Source: Rhinopithecus roxellana
Taxonomy: Eukaryota > Chordata > Mammalia > Primates > Cercopithecidae
Length of the DNA: 64,000 nt
Direction: 5' to 3'
Assembly (NCBI RefSeq): GCF_007565055.1
Contig: NC_044560.1
Span: forward strand, 45,155,030 to 45,219,029
A program made the position numbers and the translations under genes. How positions within the stretch are numbered: the stretch's first letter is position 1; the number at the start of each line of letters is the position of its first letter. The notes under the pieces are model-generated. The model ran no database searches, had not been told where the DNA came from, and saw only the letters and a list, made by a program, of their open reading frames with translations. Shown in pieces: positions 10,583 to 21,965 of the stretch.

Positions 10583-11575
10583 AATTAAGAGACATCTGTA
10601 CCCCCATGTTTATTGCAGTGCTATTCACAATAGCCAAGATATGGAATCAGTCTAGATGTCTGATAAGAGATGAATGAATAAAGAAAATGTGGTACATATA
10701 CACAATGGAATATCATTCAGCCATAAAAGAGAATGAAATCCTGTCATTCCAAGCAACATGGATGAAACGAGAGGACATTATGTTATGTGAAATAAGCCAG
10801 GAGAAAACACCACATGTTCTTATTCACATGTGAAAACTAAAAAAAAAAAAAAAAAAAAAACAAGTTAATCTCACAGAAGTAGAAAGGTAAACAGAAGATA
10901 CTAATTTAAGAAAATGTATTTGCACATACAGGATCTTCTTATGTTGTCCAGGCTGGTCTTGAATTTCTGGGCTAAAGTAATCCTCCCACTCCGGCCTCCC
11001 AACATGATGGGACTACAGAGATGCACCAATTTTAAAAAATTTATTTGTAGATAGAGGATCTTCTTACGTTGTCCAGGCTGGTCTTGAACTTCTGGGCTCA
11101 AGTAATCCTCCCACTCCGGCCTCCCAACATGATGGCACTACACGGATGCACTAATTTTAAAAAATTTATCTGTAGATACAGGATCTTCTTATGTTGTCCA
11201 GGCTGGTCTTGAACTTCTGGGCTCAAGCAATCCTCCCACTTTGGCCTCCCAAAGTGCTGGGATTACAGGCATGAGCCACCATATCCAGCCAAGATTTGTT
11301 AAAGGATACAAAATTATAGCTAGATAAGAGGAATAAATTCTAGTGTTCTATAGCACTGTAGGAAGACTGTAGGTAATAATAATATATTTAGTTTCAAATA
11401 GCTAGAAGGAGGATATGGAGTATTTGAAACATTAAGAGATGATAAATGTTTGAGATGACGTCTATGCTAATTACCCTGATCTAATCACAACACATTATAT
11501 GTATTAAAATATCACTATGTACCCCACAAATATGTATAATAATTACTTGTCAATTAAAAAATAAAATAAATGATT
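10583..11575 (+). mobile_element. LINE-1 3' end (older primate L1), split by an Alu-monomer array
   Basis: 10583-10860 carries the ORF2 C-terminal coding relic ('tattcacaatagccaagata', 'ggaatatcattcagccataa') and an A-run. 11291-11575 is the L1 3'UTR ('tctagtgttctatagcactg', 'aaatgtttgagatgacg', 'accccacaaatatgtataa'). The two parts are adjacent in a normal L1. The 10901-11290 array separates them. It is 5' truncated and inactive. Confidence 0.88.
10901..11290 (-). repeat. Three tandem copies of a free left Alu monomer (125-bp period)
   Basis: Units begin at 10901, 11026 and 11151 (anchor GGATCTTCTTA at 10931, 11056 and 11181, exactly 125 apart). Each unit is an antisense left-Alu-monomer ('gttgtccaggctggtcttga', 'cctcccactccggcctccca'). 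Only the third unit continues into the monomer's 5' end ('gagccaccatatccagcc'). Units 1 and 2 share private changes ('aacatgatgg' for 'aaagtgctgg'), so the tandem arose after insertion and those two are closest relatives. Confidence 0.92.
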
Positions 11576-11619
11576 TAAAAATAATAGTAGCTATTAATTA
11601 CTTATTTTAGTTGATTGTT

Positions 11620-11800
11620 TATTATTGATTGCCAGGCACTACTCTAGGCATTTCACATAAATTAACTCACAAGTATATACAGTAGGAAGTATTATTGGCC
11701 CATTTTACATACAGGGAAATTGAGGCAAAGAAAGGTCAGGTAACGTGCCACAATCACATGAACCAGGAGTCTGCCTTCAGAACCTAACCTCTCAACCTTA
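11620..11800 (-). mobile_element. MIR element
   Basis: Antisense MIR: 'ccaggcactactctaggcat', 'ttattggcccattttacata', 'gggaaattgaggcaaag'. Confidence 0.7.
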
Positions 11801-11867
11801 ATATGAATCTGCTTCTCAGCAACCCTGTACAAGAAGGAGAAAGGAAGAGAGGGTGGCGGGATGATGG

Positions 11868-12005
11868 TGGTGCTCATTTTGCAGATGAAGAAACTGAGTT
11901 TTGGCATGGCTGAAGAAGTCGCCTAAAGCCTCCCTGCCAAGCCCAGAGTTGAAGCCAGCGCTGTGGAACTGCAAAGATCCTGCTCTTTTCACTTGACCAC
12001 TCAGC
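11868..12005 (-). mobile_element. Second MIR fragment
   Basis: Antisense MIR core again: 'cattttgcagatgaagaaac', then 'agcccagagttgaagccag' and 'cctgctcttttcacttgacc'. It lies next to the previous MIR. Confidence 0.6.
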
Positions 12006-12384
12006 CCTGTTAAGTTAGTGGCCCATTCAGGACTTGAGTTTGAATATCAAACTCAAGCCTAACCGCAGTTGCCTATGGTTTGCTAGAAGGACTTATTGCT
12101 TTCAATACCCAAGTGGGCAATTTGACTGCTGAGGTCAGCTCAGAGGCCAGAAGCCATCTGCCTGGTGAACAGAAGGGTCCTCTCAATTTTCAGTCAGGAA
12201 AGGACCAGGACTGACCTTCCCACCTTGGAAACATTGCCTTTCACCCTGGAACCAGAAGAACAAACATAGTCTGATTCTTGGAGATGAGGCAGCTCCAGTT
12301 TTAGGGTACAGTCATAACTGTGGTTGCCTCAGTATTCAGCCCCTTGGAGGCAAAGATGTAAACGCTCATCCATGATTCAACAAA
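12006..12384. other. Unassigned non-coding sequence
   Basis: Nothing recognised, apart from a small local repeat of 'caaactcaag' and 'gacttgagtttg' near 12030. Confidence 0.35.
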
Positions 12385-12500
12385 ATGCATTCACCAGTTT
12401 ACTAGGCATCCGTTCCATGTGCCTGAAGGCGGACCTATAAAAGGGAGCTCACACACAGTTCCTGCCTTCAGTGACTTTTTTGAGCAGCTGGGAAAACTCC
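12385..12500 (-). mobile_element. LINE-2 (L2) 3'-end fragment (weak)
   Basis: Order of short matches to antisense L2: 'gcattcaccagtttactagg', 'ttccatgtgcctgaag', 'agttcctgccttcagtg'. Diverged, so the call is tentative. Confidence 0.45.
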
Positions 12501-12609
12501 AGTTCCCCTCCCATCGCCTCCCCATGCCCCCATATACCTAAATAATGCCAATATACACAGCCACAGGGACCAGTAGAAGGTGGTAGGAAAATGACTGATA
12601 AAAGTTTCT

Positions 12610-12870
12610 TTCATCATTCACTCAATTCATAACTAAATATACATTGAGTTTCTCTTATTTGTCAAGCACTGTACTACATGCTTTCGGTGTGAATCATATT
12701 TAACCTTCCTAATGCCCCTGTATAGCAGCTATTAATACCTTTATTTTGCAGATAAGGAAACAGACACATGAGGGAAAATGATTTGCTCAAGATCATCCTG
12801 TGAGGAAGTGTGAATAATTCCAGAACTCAGGTCTTCTGATTCTAGCTCAGTGTTCTTTTAATCACATCAT
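12610..12870 (-). mobile_element. MIR element (near full length)
   Basis: Antisense MIR with 'gtcaagcactgtactacatg', 'ctattaatacctttattttg', 'agataaggaaacagacacat', 'ctcaagatcatcctgtgagg' and 'ccagaactcaggtcttctga' in order. Confidence 0.78.
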
Positions 12871-14455
12871 AGTAGAAAGAGAATTAGAAGATCCTTGAGT
12901 AAGATACATGACCAGAGATGCAAAAAGGAGGCAGACAAGTGAATCGGTGGGGAAGGAATCAAAGTTTTTTACCTACCAATGGGGGGCAGATGTGATAAAG
13001 ACAGCAAGCTGTCCGACAGAGGTTCATGTTCCCCTTTCACAGTGGAGAGATGTCATCAGAAAGAGACTGCCAGGCCAAGGTCTCTCTTTCCCCTTGCACC
13101 TTGGTGTGCCCATGTAACTTGTTCTCACAAGTGGAAGGTGAGCAGAAGTGATGCCTGTTGCTTCTGGGCTGGAGTGTTTCAGAAGTGAGGCACCTTCTTT
13201 AACCACTTTCCCCAGCAACTGGGAAAAACAAGGGCTCCTTTGGTCGCTGGGTCCCTGCATCCCTGCTTGGAGAACAGCAGCTTGGCAATTGGAAACATGC
13301 ATTTGGGCTTAATGTGAGCAAGAAATGAACTTCTACTCTGTTGATTCATTCTACATTTAGGGGGTGTATTGCGACATCTAGCATTATCTTAACTAAATAT
13401 GGCAGATGAGGCCAAAGTGCCAAAGTTCTGGGTTGTTGTGGAATAATTCATTCCACCTCAAAGATGGTCAGTTAAACCAATAAGGTACACTACACATAGG
13501 CTACCCACGCTTTCTGAGAACAGGAAAGGCCCTTGGTCAGATTGTGAACACCCCAGGGCTGAGCCTGTCTCATGGCTTTCCTCACTCCACTGTCTAGCAC
13601 AGTACCTGGCTTGTATTAGATTCTTAGTACACGCTTGAATGTGATAACCCTCCAGCTTCTCTCTGCCACCAGAACACATGAGTAGCTGCAAGACTGAAAC
13701 TTAGTGGCAAATACCCTGAAACCAGAAACACAGGGAGCATTTCTAGAATGTTTAGGAGGGAATCTGAACTAATCCTTGAGCCTCACCCAGATAGGAATCA
13801 GACAAACACTGTAGCACATGGCAATAGAGAAATATTTTGGAGTTAAGCAACATTACATTGATAATAAACAAAAGAAGGAATCTCTCCATAAAATATCCTT
13901 GTGAAGGCCTCACCAGAGAAGATTTGCTATGTGATGAATTGAAGTGTTTTGATCCCGCTCCTAATCCATGACCATCCCTTGTATTCCAAAGGGGTTTTTC
14001 TGGTTAGGAAGTTTTATGGCGGGGGGGAGGTCCTTGAAATATCCTGAGGGAGAGTTTATGGTAAATGTTTTAACAGGGTACAGTAGCCAAAATATGATAC
14101 TTGATGTAGAAAGAAACCCAGATGGTTGCTGAGATGTCAGGAAATGCAATTTTCTATTTTATCTGGGGAAAAGTTTTTCCCTGAATTCCAGAACCTACAG
14201 TGACGTGGCCTCACAAATAGTCTGATTTGAAGCCACTACACAAAAGCATCTTCCTCTGCTTGTTAGGGAGAGGATCTGGACCACTACTTCTGGGACCATT
14301 TGGCAACTGGATTAGCTCCCTCTAAGTTGCAGCTGAATACAAATGCTTTAGCTAAAAAAGAAAGTCATTCATCTGAAGGCCTGCAGGCTGATAAGCACTA
14401 ATAAAATGATGAGAGACGGTACCAGACGACAAGAGTTCTGCAAATACTATTCCTT
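12871..14455. other. Unassigned non-coding sequence
   Basis: I see no recognisable repeat or exon. Overlapping short frames on both strands at 12908-13302 and 13458-13691 show no domain. A G-rich run of nine lies at about 14021-14029. Confidence 0.3.
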
Positions 14456-14610
14456 TATCACTAGTACTTTGAAGATATTTATCTTCACAACAACTCTGAA
14501 AAGTAGGTATCATTACCATCACTTTACAAACATGCTAACTAAATGCCAGTTATCCAGCTGGGAAATGGCAGACCTGGCTTCAAGTCCAGGTCTAGATGGC
14601 ACCAAAACCC
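14456..14610 (-). mobile_element. MIR element
   Basis: Antisense MIR: 'cacaacaactctgaaaagta', 'gtatcattaccatcacttta', then 'gacctggcttcaagtccag'. Confidence 0.6.
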
Positions 14611-15785
14611 ACTATGCACTACAGTTGCTGTTTAGGTAATCCCCCTCCTGAGTCCAAATCCAACATACTTCCCACCACATCACCCCTGACTAGGGGAAAG
14701 GGAAAGACATTTTGCCTTATATCACACACAGTCCCTCTACATGAGGATTTTGCTTTGCTGAAGAGGTAGGGCTAAAATAATCTATGATTTTAAGGCTCAG
14801 GAGATGCCATATATCCAATCTCTCAGAAGACGCCTTGCCCCTTGCCTTGGAGCTTAGTTAATTCAGCTGCCGCCACCACCAAAAGCAATAACATAGACTT
14901 CTTCTATGTTCCCTGTGTCCTTACAGGTGCAGCCCTAATTTCTGTAACCTTCTTTTATGGTGAGGTACCTGAAATACAATACTCTCAGCAGTTTAGAGCA
15001 CAAAACTGATTTTAACACATTATGACACATCTGGGGATTCCAACCCCATGGAAACAGGTCAAATGCAGGCACTGAACCTTGCTGTAGAATTCAACTAGCA
15101 CAGTTGGACACATAAAGCTGCCCTGACTTTCCAACCTGTTATATCTCTAAGCCCAACTAGACTAGTTACCCAAACCTCAGAGCTTGGGAGTGCCAAGCTC
15201 ATTCTGGCTGGAAACCAAGCACAGTTTCCTGTTCAGACCAAAGTTGCTCACTCCAGAACCCCTTGACAAGCCTGTGTCACCTGCTCCCCTTTCTAGGTCC
15301 CTCCAAATTCCTTTCTCTGTGGGCCAGCCATGCTTGTTCCACTCAATCCCTTTGTTGAGAGCTTTTTTCTCTTTTTTATATCTTTGCCCTATAATATAAT
15401 TTTTTTAATGTTTACATCCCCTGGGCATCTAAAACTGCCTACTTATTACAAAAATATGACAAAAAGCGTGACTCACAATCTAATTGCTTGTCCCCATCCT
15501 TCTTCATTTGCAGACCCAAGAGCTATAGTCAGTATAATCATACCAGAGATACAATTTTGGTGGTTTCTATATTCCTTTCTGGTTGGGATGGCAAATGAGT
15601 TTCATCTCTTGCCCCAACTCTGGCCAGTCTACCTGAGGTACTGACTTGAGAAAGAGCCTAGGCTCAGCAGGTAACTGTGCTGAAATCAGTTAGTGATTTC
15701 TGCATAGGCACATATGGTGGGGAGAAGGTAGCATGGAAGCATACAGACACACCTGCTTTACTGTACTGTTAATGTTCAGGGCATT
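14611..15785. other. Unassigned non-coding sequence
   Basis: No element recognised. Short plus-strand frames (15184-15399, 15330-15644) show no domain and no splice context I can defend. Confidence 0.3.
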
Positions 15786-15849
15786 AATAGATCATCTGAA
15801 AACATGGCCTCCAAAAATTCCTCCCAGCCAGGACAGACTTGCAGGTTCA

Positions 15850-15972
15850 GTCTGTTTCCCCTCCTCTTGAATCTCACTGCAACCTCAAACTCCTGGGCTT
15901 ACAGGATCCTCCTGCCTCAGCCTCCCAAGTAGCTAGGACTACAGATGCACACCACAGTGCTCCGTTTTTCTG

Positions 15973-16003
<31 letters not shown>

Positions 16004-16122
16004 GTAGAGACAGGGTCTCGTCATCTTGCCCAGGCTGGTCTCAGATTCCTGGGCTCAAGTGATCCTCCCACCTCAGCCTCCCAAAGTGCTAGGATTACAG
16101 GCATGAGCCACTGCTCCCAGCC
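15850..16122 (-). mobile_element. AluJ with internal deletion and TTTTG linker
   Basis: Antisense Alu with a shortened right arm, a (TTTTG)n linker at about 15970-16003, and a left arm ending 'gagccactgctcccagcc'. Strong divergence fits AluJ. Confidence 0.9.
15968..16003 (+). repeat. (TTTTG)n microsatellite in Alu linker
   Basis: About six near-perfect TTTTG units expanded from the A-rich linker of the antisense AluJ. Confidence 0.9.
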
Positions 16123-16192
16123 TTGGGCTGCCTTTTTGATTGGCTTTGACCAATAAAATGCAGTGGAAATAATCCTGTGACTTCCAGTTCTT

Positions 16193-17280
16193 TTTTTCTT
16201 TTTTTTTTTTTAAGATGGAGTTTCACTCTTTTTTTTTATAGCATATTATTTATTTTTTTGTGCTACTTTTAATCTTTTTTATTTATGTATTTATTTATTT
16301 TTTATTCTACTTTATGTTCTAGGGTACATGTGCACAACGTGCAGATTTGTTACATATGTATACATGTGCCATGTTGGTGTGCTGCACCCATTAACTCATC
16401 ATTTACATTAGGTATATCTCCTAATGCTATCCCTCCCCCATCCCCACAATAGGCCCCAGTGTGTGATGTTCCTCTTCCTGTGTCCAAGTGATCTCATTGT
16501 TCAATTCCCACCTATGAGTGAGAACATACAGTGTTTGGTTTTCTGTTCTTGTGATAGTTTGCTGAGAATGATGGTTTCCAGCTGCATCCATGTCCCTACA
16601 AAGGACACGAACTCATCCTTTATTATGGCTGTGTAGTATTCCATGGTGTATATGTGCCACATTTTCTTAATCCAGTCTGTCATTGATGGACATTTGGGTT
16701 GATTCCAAATCTTTGCTATTGTGAATAGTGCTGCAATAAACATACATGTGCATGTGTCTTTATAGCAGCATGACTTATGATCCTTTGGAATATATACCCA
16801 GTAAAGGGATGATTGGGTCAAATGGTATTTCTAGTTCTAGATCCTTGAGGAATTGCCACACTGTTTTCCACAATGGTTGAACTATTTTTCAGTCCCACCA
16901 ACAGTGTAAAACTGTTCCTATTTCTCCACAGCCTCTGCAGCACCTGTCGTTTCCTGACTTTTTAATGATTGTCATTCTAACTGGGGTGAGATGGTATCTC
17001 ATTGGAGTTTCACTCTTGTTGCCCAGGCTGGAGTGCAATGGTGTGATCTCGGTTCACCACAACTTCAATCTCTGGGTTCAGGTGATTCTCCTGTCTCAGC
17101 CTCCCGAGTAGCTGGGATTACAGGTATGTGCCACCACGCCCAGCTAATTTTGTATTTTTAGTAGAGATGGGGTTTCTCCATGTTGGTCAGGCTGGTCTGA
17201 AACTCCCGACCTCAGGTGATCCATCTGCCTCAGCCTGCCTAAGTGCTGGGCTTATAGGCGTGAGCCACCTCACCTGGCCA
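16193..17280 (-). mobile_element. AluS-type element split by an L1PA insertion
   Basis: The Alu begins with a T-rich stretch at 16193, is broken after 16230, and resumes at 17018 through 'gagccacctcacctggcc'. The outer target duplication ACTTCCAGTTCTT (16180-16192 and 17281-17293) brackets the whole unit and proves one original Alu. Confidence 0.95.
16231..17002 (-). mobile_element. 5'-truncated L1PA inside an Alu
   Basis: Antisense L1: T run, 3'UTR ('gggtacatgtgcacaacgtg', 'gcacccattaactcatcatt'), then the ORF2 C-terminus. The minus-strand frame 16501-16821 encodes the ORF2 tail (including WNQPKCPSMTDW and MWHIYTMEYY). It is flanked by a perfect 15-bp duplication TGGAGTTTCACTCTT (16216-16230 and 17003-17017). 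At about 770 bp it is a dead 5'-truncated copy. Confidence 0.97.
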
Positions 17281-17689
17281 ACTTCCAGTTCTTAAGAGAC
17301 CTTGCAGCCTTTGTGCATTCTCTTGGGATTCAGCTACCATGTAAAGAAGTTCAAGTTAGACTAGAGGAGAGATCTCACGCCAGGAGGGAGAGAGGCCCAG
17401 TCATCCCCCAGATGTTCCAGCCACCCCCATGTTTATACCAGACATGGGAATAAAGCCATCTTGGATATTCAGCCCTTCCAGATTCCTAGCTGAATGTATC
17501 CACACAAGTGACCTGGTTAATGCCAGATGTGCCAGAAGAACTGTCTAGCGGAGCCCAGCCAATCCACAGAATCATGAGAAATAAAAAAATATGGATTATG
17601 CCACAATTTGGGGGTATTGTGTTATAAAGCAATAGATAATACATACAACATTTTTATCTTAATCTCTGACTTTCTTAATTTCTACTTTA

Positions 17690-17945
17690 GACTATTAAGT
17701 CACCTCTTGTATAACATCTTCATTGACCCTCTCTAACCAAACGGAAACTTCACTCTTTCTTTTGTGTCCCATCTGACTCCTTACTTCTTAGGGTACATAT
17801 TTGCTTGCACATCTATCTCCCTTACTGAACTGTGGACTTCTGGAAGCTGTCATCTGGGTTTTATTCACATTTGTATCACCAACTCTATTAGAGAATGTCT
17901 GTCACAGTGGTAAGAGCTCAATAAATGTTTGATGAATTAATGAAC
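17690..17945 (+). mobile_element. LINE-2 3' end
   Basis: Sense L2 3' end: 'ctgtggacttctggaagctg', 'cacatttgtatcaccaa', then 'agagctcaataaatgtttga' and a GATGAATTAATGAAC tail. Confidence 0.75.
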
Positions 17946-17949
17946 TAAA

Positions 17950-18315
17950 TGATTGAACTAATCATTGCACTGAGTCTTCCCTTTGACTGTATTCCTCCTC
18001 TCCTCCACCTCATGTACTGGCATGTCATCTCTTACTTCATCAAGTCTCTTATCAGCAAGGACTTCCTCTACTACCACATCCAAAATAGTAACTTCCTCTC
18101 TCCTTTTCTATCCTTTTACCCTATTTTATTATTTTCCTTCATAGTACATATAACCATCTGAGAGTTTATATACCTATTTATTGTTTGTCTCTCCCCAACA
18201 GAACATAAGGTCATGATGTCAGGGACCTTTTTTTATTCACCACTATGCCCCAGTACTTAGAGCAATGCTTGGTACCTTAGAGGTTTTCAACAAATACTCA
18301 TTGGATAAATAAGTA
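17950..18315 (+). mobile_element. Second LINE-2 3' end in tandem
   Basis: Another sense L2 3' end follows directly: 'tttattgtttgtctctcccc', 'aacataaggtcatgatgtca', 'gccccagtacttagagcaat', 'aacaaatactcattgg'. Two L2 3' ends in the same orientation suggest independent old insertions or a small duplication. Confidence 0.72.
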
Positions 18316-18409
18316 AATGTACGTTTCATAAAAGGAACAACAAATGTGGGTGATTTTTCCGCTTTTGCTTTGGACTGTTTTGCATTTTAGCTTGAGCCCT
18401 TATACTGCG

Positions 18410-18795
18410 CATGATTAGGACACCTTAGGATCCAGCTCACCTCTCCGTCCTGGGCACACTGAAAACTACTCTTCCCGCCTATCTCGCAGTTAGATGTGGC
18501 CACATGACTATGTCTGGCCAAGGGGCTCTGCAGGGAAGTGACAGGTAGCACTTCTGGGCTGAAGCACAGCCTGGAGGGTACAGCTCTCCGTGGGCTCTTG
18601 CTTTGCCTTGTACTGAGATGATGGAGCCACCAAATCAAAGGCGCCTGGGGTTTCTGAGCCACTGTATGGAGAACAGCTGTCCTGGAGAGTTGCCCATAAC
18701 CACAGGGGACTTTGCATGAGTCAGAAATAAACTTTTGTTAAGTTAAGTCACTGAAATTTCAGAGTGGGCTGTTACTGAAACACAGCCTAGCACAA
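18410..18795 (+). mobile_element. MLT1-type MaLR LTR (tentative)
   Basis: Shows an LTR-like order: 'cgcagttagatgtggccaca', 'tgactatgtctggccaagg', then 'cagaaataaacttttgttaa' and 'agtcactgaaatttcag' with the MLT1-like tail. The open frames at 18387-18717 lie in it and are not genes. The family call is by resemblance only. Confidence 0.5.
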
Positions 18796-18929
18796 TCTGA
18801 TCACAAAAAGCCTGTTTGGTTTAAATTCCTTTGCATTTAAGAAACAAAAGAGGCAAACGTAGAGGAAAGAGAAAAACAGTGAGGTGCTTTCATCATCCAA
18901 ATACTAATTTACAATTTCAAAATACAAAA

Positions 18930-19130
18930 GTATCCACTCTGAGCCTGTCATGGTGCCAGGTACCAGCCACACCCTGAGGACACAGAGATGAATCTGACTC
19001 AGTCTCTCCTCACAGTTTACACACCAGTGAGAAAGACGGCATGCCATTAAAATATGCTGGGATAGTGCATGGCTGTAGTTATACTATGTGTTCAGGGCAC
19101 ATGGAGGGTGGGACCCTTCGTTCTGACCAG
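18930..19130 (-). mobile_element. LINE-2 fragment (weak)
   Basis: Antisense L2-like order: 'gcctgtcatggtgccaggta', 'gaggacacagagatgaatct', 'cctcacagtttacacacc'. Confidence 0.5.
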
Positions 19131-19169
19131 ATGCTATTTCCATATTAAGGTCACTCTGGGCACTAATAG

Positions 19170-19325
19170 CCAGGTATGTTGGACATATTTTCTCTAATAT
19201 TTATAACAACTCTGCATCATGGGAAGGATTAGCCCATTCTACAGATAAGGAATCTCAAGGTCAGAGAGGTTAAGCACCTGGCTCAAAGTCACAGTGCAAG
19301 TAAGCACTGTATTTGCTGGTAGTTC
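19170..19325 (-). mobile_element. MIR element
   Basis: Antisense MIR: 'acaactctgcatcatgggaa', 'cccattctacagataaggaa' and 'gtcagagaggttaagcacct'. Confidence 0.75.
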
Positions 19326-20190
19326 CTAGAGGTCTGTACAGCACAAGCTCCCTCTTCTAATTCCTGTCCAGTGACCCAGTTCTGACTTTAATATCTTGAA
19401 TTATTCTGCCCGCTCCTCACCCCGGGGTTATTGTTTCCTTTCTGTGTATTTGAAATGGCAAAGTAAAAATCCCAACTATCTGCCATAAAATATGAAGAAA
19501 AGTATTACTTTTAACTAGAAGGATGTGGTCATGGCAGCAGGAACCTAGCAGGGTGGGTGGGTCAGTTGACGGCAAGGGTCTTACAAACCCATGCCACTTG
19601 TCTTTCCCCACCAACCTCATCTTGCCACTTCTGCAAAGTCATTGAGGGAACAACTGCTCACTCTGAAGAACAGCCAAGAAGCACAACTCTGAAGTTGATG
19701 CACTCACGCCAAGCTGTCCTCTGGGCCTACTGCCCTTGAGCCTGGAGTCCTCCCATTGCTGTGTCTGGGTTGGTTTTATAGTTTCTTTAAGACTAAAAAT
19801 ACCTCGAAGTGGCCCCTTGCCCTTTATTCATTGGTCAGTCCAAACCTGTGATCCAATTGCTTCTCTAATGAGAGGTAATGAAGGAGGAAGTAGGGAAGTC
19901 AGCCATCTGGACTGCAGGGAGGTACAGGTGGCCCTAAGAGAAGCCAGAAAGGCTCCTGCCATTGCAACTTTGGTTGGTGAATGTACCAGGGAAGGACAAG
20001 GAACAGAAACGCAGGCATCAGCTAAAGAACAGAAGATCTTTAGAAAAAAGTATTTCTAATCCTTACATTTCATTGAGACATCATTAGCCCAAGAACCATG
20101 ACATTTTCTCAGTGGCAAAATTCAATGATATCAGAGTAAAGGGCAAGGTAGACATGCTGTTCTAACAGTTTCTAAGGGCAAATGCCAGGG
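19326..20190. other. Unassigned non-coding sequence
   Basis: No repeat family recognised. A plus-strand frame of 107 codons at 19736-20059 shows no recognisable domain, so I do not call it a gene. Confidence 0.3.
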
Positions 20191-20218
20191 GTGTGTGTGT
20201 GTGTGTGTGTGTGTGTGT
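20191..20218 (+). repeat. (GT)n microsatellite
   Basis: About 14 perfect GT dinucleotides immediately upstream of the Alu's target-site duplication. Confidence 0.95.
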
Positions 20219-20232
20219 TTAAAATAGATCTT

Positions 20233-20548
20233 GACTGGACACGGTGGCTCACACCTGTAATCCCAGCACTTTGGGAGGCCAAGGCAGGTGGATCACCTGA
20301 GGTCAGGAGTTCGAGACCAGCCTGACCAACATGGAGAAACCCCATTTTTACTAAAAATACAAAATTAGCCAGGTGTGGTGGTGCATGCCTGTAATCCCAG
20401 TTACTCGGGAGACTGAGGCAGGAGAATCGCTTGAACCTGGGAGGCAGAGTTTGCAGTGAGCCAAGATCATGCCATTGCACTCCAGCCTGGGCAACAAGAG
20501 TGAAACACCATCTCAAAATAAATAAATAAATATTTTTAAAAATAAAAT
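20233..20548 (+). mobile_element. AluS-type element
   Basis: Full-length sense Alu with a (AAAT)-rich tail. The perfect target duplication AAAATAGATCTT lies at 20221-20232 and 20549-20560. Confidence 0.96.
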
Positions 20549-20560
20549 AAAATAGATCTT

Positions 20561-21083
20561 ACCCACAATTACAACTGGGCCAAGACTTGAACCTAAATCC
20601 CTCTTACTCCAAAATTCACACAACACCCAAGCATCCTCCATTTTACCCAATGGGCCTATATCAAGTCATATGTCAAAAACTGGAAAACATTCATTCTTAT
20701 TTGTGTCACAAGCTCCTGGGTTTTCACAGGGACCTTTTGAGGACAATGCTTTAACCAGTGATTTTCAATCTTTCTTTCTGGCTCCAAACCAAAAATAAAT
20801 ATCCATATTTCTAACACGAGCAGTAGCTCACTGTGTCATAGACATAAAGTTTCAATGCAGAGTAGGGGTTCAGGGAAGAAAGCATGTGTGCACTGAACAA
20901 ACCCCTTAGGTTATTTGGGTACATAATGGAGAGAGAGTTAATGTGGGTGTCTACATGGCACAGACCCTTGGATCAAGCTATTGTCAGGCCTGGTCTTCAT
21001 GAGACAGATCTGTTTAATTCCTCTTTTTTTTAAAAAAAAATTTAAACATTTCTCATTATTAAGACAATTAAAAATAAACTCTA
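20561..21083. other. Unassigned non-coding sequence
   Basis: No family identified with confidence. 20740-20830 loosely resembles a hAT-type MER fragment ('aaccagtgattttcaatc'). Confidence 0.3.
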
Positions 21084-21383
21084 GTCAGGGTGTGGTGGCT
21101 CACACCTGTAATCCCAGCACTTTGGGAGGCCAAGGTGGGCAGATAACGAGGTCAAGAGCTCGAGACCATCCTGGCCAATATGGTGAAACCCCGTCTCTAC
21201 TAAAAATACAAAAATTAGCTGGGCATGGTGGCGGGCGCCTGTGTTCCCAGCTACTCAGCGGGCTGAGGCAGAAGAATCTTGAACTCGGCAGGCAGAGGTT
21301 GCAGTGAGCCAAGATCACGCCATTGCACTCCAGCCTGGTGACAGAGCAAGACTCCGTCTCAAAAAAAAAAAAAAAAAAAAAAA
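21084..21383 (+). mobile_element. Alu (AluS/Y-like)
   Basis: Full-length sense Alu from 'tcagggtgtggtggctcaca' to a 24-A tail. An imperfect duplication flanks it (AAATAAACTCT before, AACAGAACTCT after). Confidence 0.95.
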
Positions 21384-21469
21384 ATCAAAAAACAGAACTC
21401 TAATCTGCTTGGATCACTCTCTGTTCCCTTTCTATTTTGCTGGAAAATTAGACCAGCTGGGAGCTACAT

Positions 21470-21615
21470 GTACAGGAGGACGTGGACATTGGGATCAGAG
21501 AGATCCAGTCTTGAATTCCAATTTCTTTCCAGGCAGGGCAATAAACACCTTGAGCCTCAGTTTCCTCATCCTTAGAACCAGGTTTGGAGTGTCTTACAAG
21601 CAATAGACAATAAAT
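21470..21615 (+). mobile_element. MIR element
   Basis: Sense MIR: 'ggatcagagagatccagtct', 'ttgagcctcagtttcctcat', 'ccttagaacc'. Confidence 0.72.
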
Positions 21616-21689
21616 GGTGAGTTTTCTGGTAGGCTGCTCTCTCAGAATGTAACTTCACAAGTACACTTCCAAGAATTGGCCTAGTGCAT

Positions 21690-21965
21690 ATAACTGTCCT
21701 TTGTAATAGCTATAGTGTATTCCATTGTGATACTGTGTCGCAATCTGCCTGCCATTTCCCCAATACTGGGAATCTGGATTGTTTCCAGTTTTCCTTTCTT
21801 ATGCATTGATCTGCTGTGAACATCTTTAGACAGATGGATTTTTTCTCCCTTAAGTTATTTCCTTAGACAAAATTCCCAGAAGTGGAATTACTGGGTCAAA
21901 GAGTAGGAACAACTCTGTAGCCCTTATTATTTATTGCCAGATGAATTCTCATTTTCTAAGAAGGC
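21690..21965 (-). mobile_element. Old LINE-1 ORF2 relic (L1M/HAL1-like)
   Basis: Antisense text matches the ORF2 C-terminal region of old L1s: 'gtgtattccattgtgatact', 'ggattgtttccagttttcct', 'tgctgtgaacatctttagac', 'agaagtggaattactgggtc'. The reading frame is destroyed. Confidence 0.65.

Larger units (their letters stand above)
15790..17645 (+). mobile_element. MLT1-type MaLR LTR carrying nested Alu and L1 insertions
   Basis: Sense MLT1-like pieces are 'ggcctccaaaaattcctccc' (15807), 'ttggctttgaccaataaaat' (16139), 'gaccttgcagcctttgtgca' (17299) and a tail with 'catgagaaataa' and 'ttataaagcaatagata' (17573-17635). Removing the Alus at 15850-16122 and 16193-17280 and the L1 inside the latter leaves one continuous LTR of about 470 bp. 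The subfamily is uncertain. Confidence 0.62.
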
